NCBI GenBank assembly: GCA_013399875.1
Contig: VXAZ01001839.1
Coordinates: forward strand, 62,001 to 126,000
Direction of reading: 5' to 3'
Length of the DNA: 64,000 nucleotides
Source: Gymnorhina tibicen
Lineage: Eukaryota > Chordata > Aves > Passeriformes > Artamidae
The position numbers and the translations under genes are program-made. The notes beneath the pieces were generated by a model. It was not told where the DNA came from and searched no databases. It saw only the letters and a program-made list of their open reading frames with translations. Of the stretch, positions 1 to 11,600 are shown piece after piece; position 1 is the stretch's first letter; every line of letters starts with the position of its first letter.

Positions 1-1860
1 CTGAACAGAAATGATTAGAAAGCTGGCAGGAGTCCCAACCCTCTTACAAACAGGACGACAACTGTAAACATTTTAAAGACCACATCAGACAGTAAATCCT
101 CCGTCACACTGATAATGTGACAGACATCCTGTAGAGACTGGGATAAATCTGCTGCTGCAGTTAAATGCTTCGTGGCATCATGATAGCTAACAAATCTAAA
201 AGGTGACCAGGGTTAGATGTGTAATCTTGCTGAGATAGCTGATAGGCTGCTTTCCTTTTGAGTAAAACTATCTTTTAATATTCCCAAAGCAACCTTGGGA
301 TCTGGTGGCTAGAACAGGAAATTATTTTCTTGTCCTCAGGGAATACTTTAGTGGTATAAATGATTGACTGGCTTTTTCAATCAGGACAATAAAAAGGCAA
401 TCTTCAGCTGAGTTTCAAAATATATTTCTGATTTGACCACTTTGCTTCATTCACCTCATTCTGATTTTCTGACTTCATAGAAAAATATGAAATAATTGTG
501 TTTCTAAGTAAAAGACATTTCAGTGAAAATTAGAAGGTTTTTAATTTAAAATTCACTGCAACAGAGAGGTCTGGACAATGATGGAGGTGGGCAACTCATA
601 AAAAGCAAGGCTGGGGTTTGTGTGGTTTGAGGAGTTTGGAGGTTTGGGGGGTTTGGGGTTTTTTGGGGTTTTTTAAAATTTAGAAATATTAATCTTCACA
701 AAAATTCCTAGGAGCCTCTGCTCCATTTTTTCAGGAATAGTTTAAGCATTTATGAACTTGATTTTGAAGGTGGGCCACTAAGACACATAAGCACAGGTGA
801 CTTACACTTTGCAAAGTAATGAATGTACTTGTGTCTCCCAGACATCAATGAAGAAAGCTCACAGTCTTTTCAGGTGGTGCCTTTAGAGCATTTGATATGC
901 TTGGCATTTTGTAGAACCACATATGATACATAAAAGATCCCAGGGTGTAGCACAGTTTGCAGGGCTGGCAATTAGCACTTTGCCCCTTTGGGCTTCTGTC
1001 CAATATACTGTTTATGAAAGGAAAGATGCTGTGCACACTGGTGCTTTTGAATTGCAGTCACTGAGTGGGGGAAAAGAAGAGAAGATAACTGCAACTGTGA
1101 GCCCTCAGAGTTTTTATAGACAGAGGCATTCAAATGAATACCAAGAGAGGGGCAATTCACAGTCCCACCACTGAGTGGAGTATTTCCTCCAGAGCTTTTC
1201 CAATGTCAGGCATGTTATTTCTTTCCCTCAGCTGAAATTAACAGTTCCATCCAAAGGCATGGGCTAAAACAAGAGAGACTGGTCTCTGCCGGCAAACAAC
1301 TGGCAGCCATGGAGGACTCCCTGCCTGGCCCCATAAACACCTACATGCTTGTATAACCAGTTGTGGCTAGATATATACACAAAAAATTGCAGTCATCACT
1401 GAAGCTCAGTGCTGGAGACAGTGTCCATCAGTTTCTATGCTTATGGTGCTGCTCCTGGATGTGTGCCCTGCCTTCTTGCTCCACTTTTATTCTCAGCTCT
1501 CCCCCGGGTCCCTGATGACATCAGCCTAACTCCCTCCCCTTGTGATTTTCTTTGCAGCTCTAGACACAGCAGCTGCAGCTCACCATTTGGCTCTCTCTGC
1601 CAAAGCTTTCACATCCTCCCTTGCTTCTTTGAGAGCATCAGCATCTGTGGCTCTTGGTCATCTGGCAGGAATGAAGCCTCAGCCTTGAGGCACTGCTGGT
1701 CTCTCTTGCATCTTGTTGCCTCTCCTTCAGCCTCTGCAACTTGTGGAAGAGGAAGGAAACAGGATTAGAATTTGCTGGTGGGTCAGGGAGTGATGGTACT
1801 GTTCCCTAGCCTCCAGGAAGACGCCTGAGTGCAGCGTTGCCATAGTGACAGCTCCCACTT
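1..1860. other. 5' flank, no gene seen
   Basis: No exon-like coding segment was recognised; the open frames here are short and carry no motif I know. The G/T-rich run at about 617-675 is low complexity. The part from about 1400 to 1860 is less AT-rich than its surroundings and holds a CRE/AP-1-like site, treated with the promoter entry. No repeat family was recognised. Confidence 0.5.
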
Positions 1861-1968
1861 ATCCCTACATAAGACAGGCAAGAGCATCAGCTGCAGCCCC
1901 AGTCCAGAAAGATTCTCCAGTGAGCCCCGACGACAAACTGCACCTTCCCCACTACCTCACACCACTCA
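1513..1968 (+). promoter_or_regulatory. PPP1R17: Possible PPP1R17 promoter and non-coding exon 1
   Basis: Seen: a CRE-like site TGACATCA at 1516-1523 inside the near-palindrome TGATGACATCA (1513-1523), a TATA-like CTACATAAGA at 1864-1873, an E-box CAGCTG just downstream, then a C-rich stretch that ends in a near-consensus splice donor, CTCA then GTAAGTA, at 1968/1969. A transcript starting about 30 bp after the TATA-like box would give a non-coding exon of roughly 1898-1968. This lies 6.6 kb before the coding ATG, and PPP1R17 orthologues have a non-coding first exon. The link to PPP1R17 is inferred from position and donor quality only. A chance donor in a GC-richer patch is the alternative. 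Confidence 0.35.
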
Positions 1969-4900
1969 GTAAGTACTTCAGCCATATGTTTTTCCTCCCA
2001 GCTGGTTGGCTTCTTGATTTACTTTTCTTTTTTTTTTTTTTTTTTTTTTTTTTTGGGGGGGTGTGGTTTTTTTTTTTTTGAGGGGGTGTGTGGATTTGTT
2101 TGCTTGGTTGGTTTGGGGTTTTTTTAGCAGCCACCACCAGCAAGTTGCCTTATCACCTCTGGAGATGAGCAGGAAAGCACACAGTCCCCAATGCATAGGG
2201 AATGGGCTGGGGATGGTCCCATATGGGGAAAGTTGGGGTATGACTGAACTGAGTCCTGAATTTGTGGATAGGGCAATGGGTAGGAGCGTGTTTTAGAGAA
2301 AACTAAAGCACTAAATTCAACTGCTGGAACAGTTCACAACCAGAAAGTGCAAGTCAGCAAAGTGGGAACTGGTATAAGGACTTCTTATCTCACTACTAAG
2401 TCTGGCATGTGCAAGGGGTTAATTCGTACCTTGAGGAAAAAATTATGGAAGACTTCGTATTTTTTATTATCTCCAAAGACAAAAACTTTGTGAACAGGAC
2501 CTGTGCAAATGTATCTCACATTTTTTCAATCAAACAAATAAATATTTTTATTTGTTTTACAAGTTTATAGCTAGTAGTGGGAATCAGTCCACAAACTAGC
2601 CAGAGTTTTTGAAATAGCATCCAGAAGCACACTGTCTGTAAGAAGAAACTGCTTCCAGACAATTCTGTGGTACTTCTGCATCCATGTTATTATTAGTAGC
2701 AAAAGTTCTGGGTAGAGGGAGGCACTTAGATCAGGCTTTCAAATATCTAAGTATTTGCTAAGAAGATTTAAATATGCTTTTTAAAAGTAAAAATCAGAGT
2801 GATACACCAATATGCCTGTGGAGAGCAGCCTAGTGCCTAAATAACTGAAGAAGAAACTCTGTGCATTAGCATGAAGATGTCTTCTGTACCCTGGAAGGCA
2901 TCACTCCAACAGAGTAGTATTAAACATACAGTAAAACTTGTAATTAAAGGTTTGGGGTGCAGAGCAGAAACACTGAGAATTTCTACTTGTAGGACATCTA
3001 TTTTCTGCTCTGACCACTGTAATCTTGCTTTATTCACATGATTTGCCAGGAAGCAGTTGTAATGGGGCTGAGATAGGATGGGGTATGGGTGAAGGTGCAT
3101 ATTTTCTGATAAAGGTACCAAGGCCACCTGCTGAGTGCAGATGGAAGAAGCCAAATACAGCCAGATGTTGTACCATTCCCCTTGACTCCTGACCTGTTTC
3201 ACATGATTTCTGTGTAGGGCAGGTATGTGCAAGATGGCTTCATCCAATATCTTATTCCTTCTTTATGCATTTGTAAATTACTTCAAGCAAATAAGAGGCC
3301 TACTCACACTACAGTAGTAGAGGGCATGCTACAGAAGGAATGACAGGTCTCTCTCTTTGCCTCCCACATAGGTTTAGGGATGCAGGGAAGAAGGAGCGGG
3401 TCAGGATGCTGGAAGCCTGCCTGTCCCTACTTGCTCATGTGCTCATTGCAACCAGACAGAAAGGGGCAAACCAATTTAAAATAATTTAATAATCAAACCC
3501 CACCAGGAAACTGTAAGTGCATGCTTGGTGGGAGAAAAGGCACCAGTCTTAAAGAGCAAACCCTCATGCCAGAGCAGCTCTTTGGGCAGGGCAGCAAAAT
3601 GCTGCTTTTTGTCCAGGCTGGACCGTAACCAATGAAGTCCAGCCTCTGCCTTGTGTCTGCATTTGGCAGCAGCCTGTAAGATACTCCTATGTACTTCCAT
3701 TTCCAACTATTGAGTAGACCAGCAGCAGCAAGGCCAGGCTCTGCCTGTGAGAATGCTGACAAACAAGTGTGCATGCTGTACCACCCCAGGACCCTAGTTG
3801 CCTCTGTTTCTGCCTCTGCTTCTCTCTATGTTCTTAGGAATTGCTCTGGCTTCAGAAGGTAAGTAGATAGGGCCAAACAGGCTCCAAACTATCCAAATGA
3901 ACTTATTAAATTCAGATTGACTGCTGTCACCCAACAAGGATGCTCTCAAAAGTACTTTTATTTATGTTGCATCCTTGTCAACATGCCAGTTGGGTTTTTT
4001 TACTAATTATGCATACCCTGGAAATTAGCACGTTTTTCTTCAGGATTTTGTCAATTGTGGAAACAAAACACTGTCTGAACAAGAAAAAAAATCTACATAA
4101 AATACCACATGCACCACATGGTCTACTGAAGTCTCCAGAAGAACAGGTTGTGGATACCTTATAAAGGGCCAGATCAGAAATTCTAAGTATTCAATAATAC
4201 AAAGAAATCACGAGTCTTAATGTACAATGGTGAGGAGTATTGACATTGATGCCCACATAACCCCTGTAAACTTCTATAAGAATTGAGTATCAGAACTTCA
4301 TTTCTCCATCTTATTGGTAAGAATGATCACCTATGGGTGACTCGTTTGAGAACTGCATTGCCCCTTCAGACTACATACAACTATCCATAGGTACCTAATT
4401 CCATGTAGTTGAATAGCCCCTGCAACCCTTCAAATCCTAAGAGAACACAAGGAATGGAGACTTTCCCCACAAGCCATTTCCATGCCTAGTTCAAGGTCAA
4501 ATGAAAAATAAGTCCAGCCCTTCTGTTTTGTTCTCAAAGTTTTAGTTTTCTATCTTACAAGGTAAGTTTTTCTCATGAGATTTCATTTTAAGTTGGTTTA
4601 AATGTCACATTATCAGATGGCCTTGAAAGATTTACATCATCTTATATGAGAGTAGCTGTACTGAGTATTCCCTAAACTCTAGGCTGATCACTTGCAACAA
4701 ACATCTACATTAAAACCAGTTGTGCATTAAAATAGTAAACTAAAACAGGTTTCTTTATCTGTCTCAAGCAAAATATTTTTACCTAACTGAAGCCTGGAAC
4801 TGGCTGCATTGGTGAACTTTGTTATGGAAACCAAAAACTTAAGCAAAGAAAGTAATCCTTTTATTTGCAAGTATTTGTGTGTTTTATGACTGTGTTAGTG

Positions 4901-7900
4901 AGTGACAGGATAGCTTTATTTGGGCACTTTAATCAAGCGGGTACAGCAACTGAGAATTTTGGAAAAAAAATTAGTATGTGCTTTAAGCTATATGAAAATC
5001 CAAAGCTGATAGCTAGAAAGTGAAAAGTTCAGATATTTTTCATCTGAATCACCATGTCTTACAAGTGTATATGCCCAAAGGAGTCATGCTGTTATATGAC
5101 AGTGATTCAGCATGAGACCTTATTCACATGAGGCTGAAGTAGCTTTTAGTAATACCTGCACTTTTCAGTCTGCCTTATCATTCATTGCCCTCCTCTGTCT
5201 GTAAGTAGAGCCAATCCAATCTAATGCCAAAAGTTTTAACAAGGAGCAAAGCAAAACTATGTAGACAAAGCTAGAACTTGCCTCAACTTTCAGGAAAGCA
5301 TTCCATGTGTCTCTATCAGCTCTCTCTTTTCCTAGAAATAATAGATTTGAGGTGACTCATTTAGGTACAGATCTCTGCAGAGGGCGGTACAGCCTAGCTT
5401 CACTGTACCAAAATCTCTGGCCAAATGACAACTAATTCCTAAATTATATAGGAAAATCTATAGCATCTCAGGATGTATCTTCTACTGAGTGTGAATTAGA
5501 CCTCCAATGTAACCATTTCAGATGCACAAAGGATGAATGTGGATCATTATGTCAGGAGACATAACAGAGTGCAAGAAAAAAATACCTTACTTCATCACAT
5601 GAATAGCAAGCATTTGCTACCAAGGTGAGTGATGGCAAGCAGAGAGTGCAAACTGTGCTAATGTGAAGGCTGCTAGGAAAAGTGTTGCACTTAATGCATG
5701 AAAATCTGAAAACATGCTTTAATTTGTAAAGCCATATTACTGACTTCATACAGTCCCCATAGCAGGCTACCTTCCCACGTAAAACATTACTGGGGAATCT
5801 GTTTCCTTAGTGGCAGGAATTGATTTTAGTGGTTTGGGAAAGCATCATTACAATGCTCACATACAGCAACTTTCTTTTGATGGAGAGCTCTGTGTATAAT
5901 CCATGGTAACAGGATGTACCAGCACTCACAGGTTCACGTGTCATTCACAATCTATATACACCCAAGATACCAAAATCCATTATATATTTCGGTAATTTTT
6001 ATCTTTTTATTCTTTTGTCATACAGACTGTTGCAAAGTGCATTGCAGAAACACTTCTGTAAGCAAGGCAATGCTGACTTCAGGGTAGACTTACAAAAAAA
6101 GGAAAAGGAAGGGGAGTGTCAGAAGTTAGCCTGTAAAACAGAATTTTAAAGCACTGAAGATGCCAAGGGCTTGGCATGTGTGACATGAAAATATGAATAC
6201 GTATCTAAAAGATGTATTTTGAAATAGTATTTTTCAAACTACCATATTATGAGAAAATAATGAAGCAATTCTCTCAATAATCTGCATATACAAATCCTAT
6301 ATTAAGTATCTTTACAAAGCTTAATCTTTATTAGGTGAAATAATTCAATGAAACAACTTACTGAAATCTAACCAAATTTAACTATATTTTATAAGCCATT
6401 TCCAGTAAATGTAAATTACTACCAATTTTACATTTAAATTCTGCTATCTATCCTCAGCCTTTTTTGCCTCAAGACCTGTTAAAAACAAAAATGTCCACAG
6501 TGTCTGGAATGATATCCCTGGTTTTACTGAAAACCTTGTAAACATAGTATTCTTCAGAAAAGAACATTTTACCTACAGTCATAATATTTAGCCAGCATGC
6601 CCTAATCAAATCCAATAAAATCAAATGGCATTGAAGAATAAAACTCCCTCAAATCACAAAATGTAGTGCAAGCCTTCATATGGCCAGATAATAAGTTTTA
6701 AAAACATAAATAAAACATAATAAAACATAAATAAAAGTATGTCTGCTTAATTGTAAACCATAGCTATAGTTTATTTATACAGTGAATAAACAGAGCAACC
6801 ATACCATGTTAAGATGCCTTCAAAGATTTCTTTATGTAGGGTCTTCCCAAGTGGAGGATTTTTCTTTTAGTGAAGGCAAATGAGCCTTCAGGCAGTATAA
6901 CACTTTAGCACAGATGTGAGGCTGGACTGGGACAGTTCTACAGTGAACATCTGGAGGTCAAATCCCTTATCTAGGCCTGATTCTGTAAGGTTTTAATAAC
7001 TTTTAGAATATTACAAATTTCTGTAAATTTTAAATAGTGAAAATTTATTTTCAGGGAATTAATTCCATATGTACAGTATCAATCAACATCAACTTTTGAC
7101 GTTGATGAGTAAAGTCAAATTTGATGCTGTCAGGCAGTGTTACTCCTTTATTTTTAAGTCACTGGCATTTAATACACATTTCCATCATCTGAAGAACTAT
7201 ATCAGTGCAACCTTTCCTACTTTCTTGTGCAAATATTTCTGTGACTGGATTTTGCTCAAGGGTTAATTGTTCTCTACACAGATGCAAGTTTAGTCATGGA
7301 AATGAGACTAACTCCCCTACTGTTCTGTTTCTTGTCAGCAAACAACCATTGCAATTTACAGAGAAATAATAAGGTAATTTCTTTTCCTCCAGCAAGATAA
7401 AACCAAACTCCCACAGTTTAGTCTCCTATTTGCCCATCCTCCTTTTCACTGTTATTCTCCAGCTGCCTTTTATTTTTACCTTTCTCTTTTATTTGCCTTT
7501 TTTTCTCTCCCTCCCCTTCCTCTATTTTTTCCCCAATCACTTTTGTCTTTCATTTACTAGTCATAATGTCTCCAGTTTTTTTCTTTTCCTCATTGCCTTT
7601 CTCCTCCTTACAAGGAAGTCACAGTCTGCTCTTACTCCCTGAAAATGGAGAACAGAGATTGTGAACAAGAAACTACCACAGCTGTTTCTGGTTGAAGGCA
7701 GATACTGAGAGCACTTGGACTGCACCTTCAGGTTGAAGGTTGTTTCCCTTTAACACTGCTTTTGTCATTCTGATGAGTTTCTGCTGCACAACCATAGAAA
7801 TGATCAGCAATTAAAAAATTGTCTAATTTTCTTCTTTCTGTGGTGGCATCTGTGGCAGCCCCAGGATCAAATCTCAGCTTGCAAGGTGCTAGGGAAGCTC

Positions 7901-8579
7901 AGGTAGGAGGGTGGATGAGAATGGGCTTCAACACCCACTTGCAGCTGTAAGTAAAGGGTGACAAAATAGCCCGAACAGCAATCCAGTGAGACTTACAGAG
8001 CATGGACACTTAAACAGCTGCGTGAAATGGGTTCCCACGCTCTTACCAAAGTGATGAGTAAGTTTACTTCATGATGGCTTTGGGATCTGTGGGCACTGGC
8101 CATCTTTCTGAGGCAGCACTTTACACCTGGTTCTTCTGGGGTATGCGAGGTCTCTTTAGCGGAACTGGATTTATAAGACTAAATCAACAGAATTCATAAT
8201 TAAAGTTGGTTCATATAATAAACAACAAATATGATCCTTAGTTTACAGTTGAGAAAAAACGGAGAAGAAAACCAGAACAAAACATCCTCTTCCCTAGCAT
8301 TTACTTTGTGTATGAGATAGCACATTCTGTGTGCTCAAAGTCAATATTTTTCTGTAGCACAAATCCATGTTAATGTGGGTTGTTTACAGCAAGGTAGGTG
8401 GAAAAACAGGTTACTGTGTGAGTAAGCAAGGCAGTGAATAAATGCATCATAGCATGTGTGAATAAAAAATCAGGTCAGCAGACTGCTGGAAGACAAGAAC
8501 TCCTCATCAGCTGTTAGGTAACACCAGTATATCTGCTTTATGTTGTGCTGCTGACTTTCTTTTGTTTAATGTGGTGTAG
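1969..8579 (+). other. Probable intron 1 of PPP1R17 / upstream DNA
   Basis: This is AT-rich non-coding sequence with no recognisable exon on either strand. It holds a T- and G-rich simple tract at about 2023-2125 and a pyrimidine-rich patch at about 7430-7630, the latter giving a leucine- and phenylalanine-rich open frame that looks like a compositional artefact. No LINE, LTR or RNA gene was recognised. Confidence 0.45.
2023..2125. repeat. Poly(T)/G simple-sequence tract
   Basis: A run of about 27 T (2028-2054) is followed by a G run, a second T run at about 2067-2079 and a G/T-rich tail. The lysine/proline-rich minus-strand and phenylalanine-rich plus-strand open frames here come from this composition and are not genes. 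Confidence 0.85.
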
Positions 8580-8692
8580 TATCTTCAAAGGAGGAGAAAA
8601 GCCTGTTTCAATGATGTCAACAGAATGTGTTCAGCCACTTGATATCCCAGACGACAGACTGGACAAGCAAGATTCACAGTGTAACCATTTAG
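8580..8692 (+). CDS. PPP1R17: PPP1R17 first coding exon (5' UTR end plus codons 1-27)
   Basis: The coding part is 8611-8692. A pyrimidine-rich acceptor, CTTTCTTTTGTTT and then TAG at 8577-8579, would start the exon at 8580, leaving 31 bases of 5' UTR here. The coding part opens with two ATG codons at 8611 and 8614, encodes [20 protein letters not shown] and seven more residues, and ends one base into codon 28 before the donor GTAAGT at 8693. The N-terminal segment matches the G-substrate family start. Confidence 0.9.
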
Positions 8693-11600
8693 GTAAGTGT
8701 TATTTGATGATGTCATTGCACTAATGAGGGGTGTTGCCTTCACATCATAAAGTCCTGTCCAGTGTCCATTTTCCCCCTCCAGCGATACTAAGCCTCCATG
8801 AAAACAGATTATACCTTCTGCTGACACTTTTAGTGCCAGATGGAAAGACAAAGAGCATTTTTCCAGCATATAAATATCAGCTGAAGCTCTAGAGTGAAGT
8901 TAATTAAAGAGGAGAAAGGAAAAAGTCATTGATCTTTTCCCTGGCAGAAAAATAGAGCAGTTTCTTATTTCTTATTTAACACAGTAAATTGAAAGCTAGG
9001 ATATAGCTGAGCTTTCCCTGAACATATATTCCATACACAATTTTAGTAAAAGATTTCAAGCATGCCATTTGCCATCATTTGGACAGCTTTCTAAAAATGT
9101 TTTCTCCTTCATCATCAGTTTCCTTTCTTGAAGCTACTTCATACAACTTTTACACTTTACAGGGCTGACTTTGCTCTGTCACACTCCTGAATACCAGACT
9201 TCGTGCTTGATAGATATGCTTTTTGCATATTAATGGTCTTTGCCTCTGCTTCAAGTGCTATGATTTCATTTTTATCTTGCAAAATTATCCTGAAGATTTA
9301 GCAACCCAGAAACAAAAATCTGTTTGCTCGTTGTTACCTTTGTGATGACAATAATGAAACACAAATGCAGTTTCACTTCCTTGTAAAAAAATGTGTCTCA
9401 CCACAGGTTTTATAAATTTTGTTTATTTGTACTGCAAGGAAGGTATCCTAGTTCTTTCTCTGCCACATGGCATTTCTAGCCACAGACACCATTTTTACAA
9501 CTGCTGGTATACCAGACATAGTTGGTCCATAAAATTGCTTATTTAAATACATATAGAATGAGTTTCATTCTACTGTTGGGAAACTGAAGCAGTGGAAGGG
9601 TGAATGAGGTCATTAGGACTATGAAGAAAGCTATGGAGGCCAGAAAAAGAACCCACATCTCCAGGGCCTTAACCTGGAGGCCATCCTTCCCACATCTACC
9701 TGCAGGCTCAGAGACATAACAGCTGCCTTAAATAGTGTGAAAGAGTCTGGAACAAAGTTATGCTTGCATCCAAGTCTGCAGTCAGGAGTTGGGTAAGGGT
9801 ATGGGGAGCCCAGCTGAAGGCAAACAAGCAGCTTTTAAAAATTCAAACCATTGGTTTCTGTGATGATACTAATGAGAGGTTCACAAATGAGTGGTTAAAA
9901 TACTTAAAGAATCATCATCAAGGTTACTGGCAAAAAGCAGGGTTTAATACGAATATATGAGAATGCAGCTTTAAGAGATTTAAGTGGCAAGGTTCATTCT
10001 ATTACTTACTATGTAGATGAAGCATACATAAGTAAATTGGATTAGAAGCAATTTGGAATGATTTACATGGAGACTGGGGATGCAAGAGGGTAAGGGTGCA
10101 GAGGATATGGATATAAGAAAAGGGTGCAAAAGCACTTAATCATTGACTAATTTAATATTTTTTAAAGTAACTCAGGATTTGCTACAATTATAGCAGCTGG
10201 TTAATGATATACTAAAATAACAACATTCATACCATAATCTGTTCACTTGCGTGAACTCATGAAAAAAAATGTATACATCTATATCTACTAGTGTAAAGGT
10301 ACCTATCAAAAATCCCTCTCAGGCTCAGTGTAATACTCATATCAAATCCCTTAGGTGTTTCTCAACAGGCGTGGGCTGCACCTCAAGGAGTATGTATGTG
10401 TGGTGGTGGTATCTGCCTAGATCTCGTTGTCAGCGACTGTCTTTCAAGTATTGCAAACTTGAGAGTTCGCAAGCTCCAAGAGGCATCCCACTCAGAGGCC
10501 CAATGTGTTCCAGGAGAGCTCAAACAGCCTTACTTACAGCAGCTGTTCGTAGCATCACAAGATGATTTTTCCCAAGAAGTCCAGTAACAATAGTACTATT
10601 ACACTCAGGCTATGATTCATTTTTTCAAAAGGTCTCATAACAGTGGTACCATTTCAGTTGGGCTACAGCTGAGGTAAATGACTTACCAAGGCTAGTAAGA
10701 ATGACTGCTTATCCTTTGCTCCGCACCTTGGTCAGACTGCTGATGTTCCTGGTATGGTCAGAATAGTTCCTACCTTTACCATACAAGAGCACCCAGTATG
10801 GTCATGGATGCATCACCACCCAGCTGGCACAGGTAAGGGGCACTTCACCACTCAGCTGATTCAACTAAGGCTTGTCAGAAGCTGCTGAGATTGTAAAGCA
10901 GGCCTGAAGAGGAGTTGAGAGAGGGGGATGTACTACTGCAACAAGCTATCTTCAGTATTTTCAGCTTGCATAAGCACCTGGAAACACAGACCCTTGCAGA
11001 AAAAGTCATCTTGACCCTCTGAGTCATCTGAGTAAAGGATTGTTTTAAAGGAAAACTAAAAATCCAGTTTAATGTTATGTAAATAAAAAGCAAATACCGA
11101 TTGCTCAGTATCTCTGGAAATAAAGCTAACTCTTGAAGGGAACAATATACTGACTGGCTCATTTTAGCAGTACCTCAGACTGACCCTATATATGTAAAAC
11201 TTTCCTTCACATAACTGCCCTTGTAACTCTTGAAGACACAATCCACACAGTTACCGCTGGATGAAACAGGGGTGGCCATAGAACCTCTGCACACAATGAT
11301 GCAGCCTTCCCTCTGACATGTAAACACACAAGCTGCCCACAACTCTCTCTCTCAGTTTTATGTCTACTGTCAACAACACAGAAGGACCACCTAAGTCACT
11401 TGACTCCCATGTAGTACGGCACAGAGGCCTCTTTGGTTTGCTTTCTAAGTATTTAAGAGATTTTTCTTCCTGGGCATTTTAATTTACCTGGATTAAAGCA
11501 CTATTATCTAAGTGTTTCTTTTCACCATCTGGTTTATTACTTCCCCTAAGTTTCAATTTCTATCATATTTTTTCCCTTCAGAAGATCTTTCAGAGCAGCT

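Noticed and set aside
1952..2196. Lysine-rich minus-strand frames near 2 kb
   Set aside because: They translate the poly(T)/G tract in reverse; low-complexity artefact.
10269..10587. Two overlapping + strand open frames as a small gene
   Set aside because: No motif, no splice context consistent with PPP1R17, and they lie inside a well-bounded intron.
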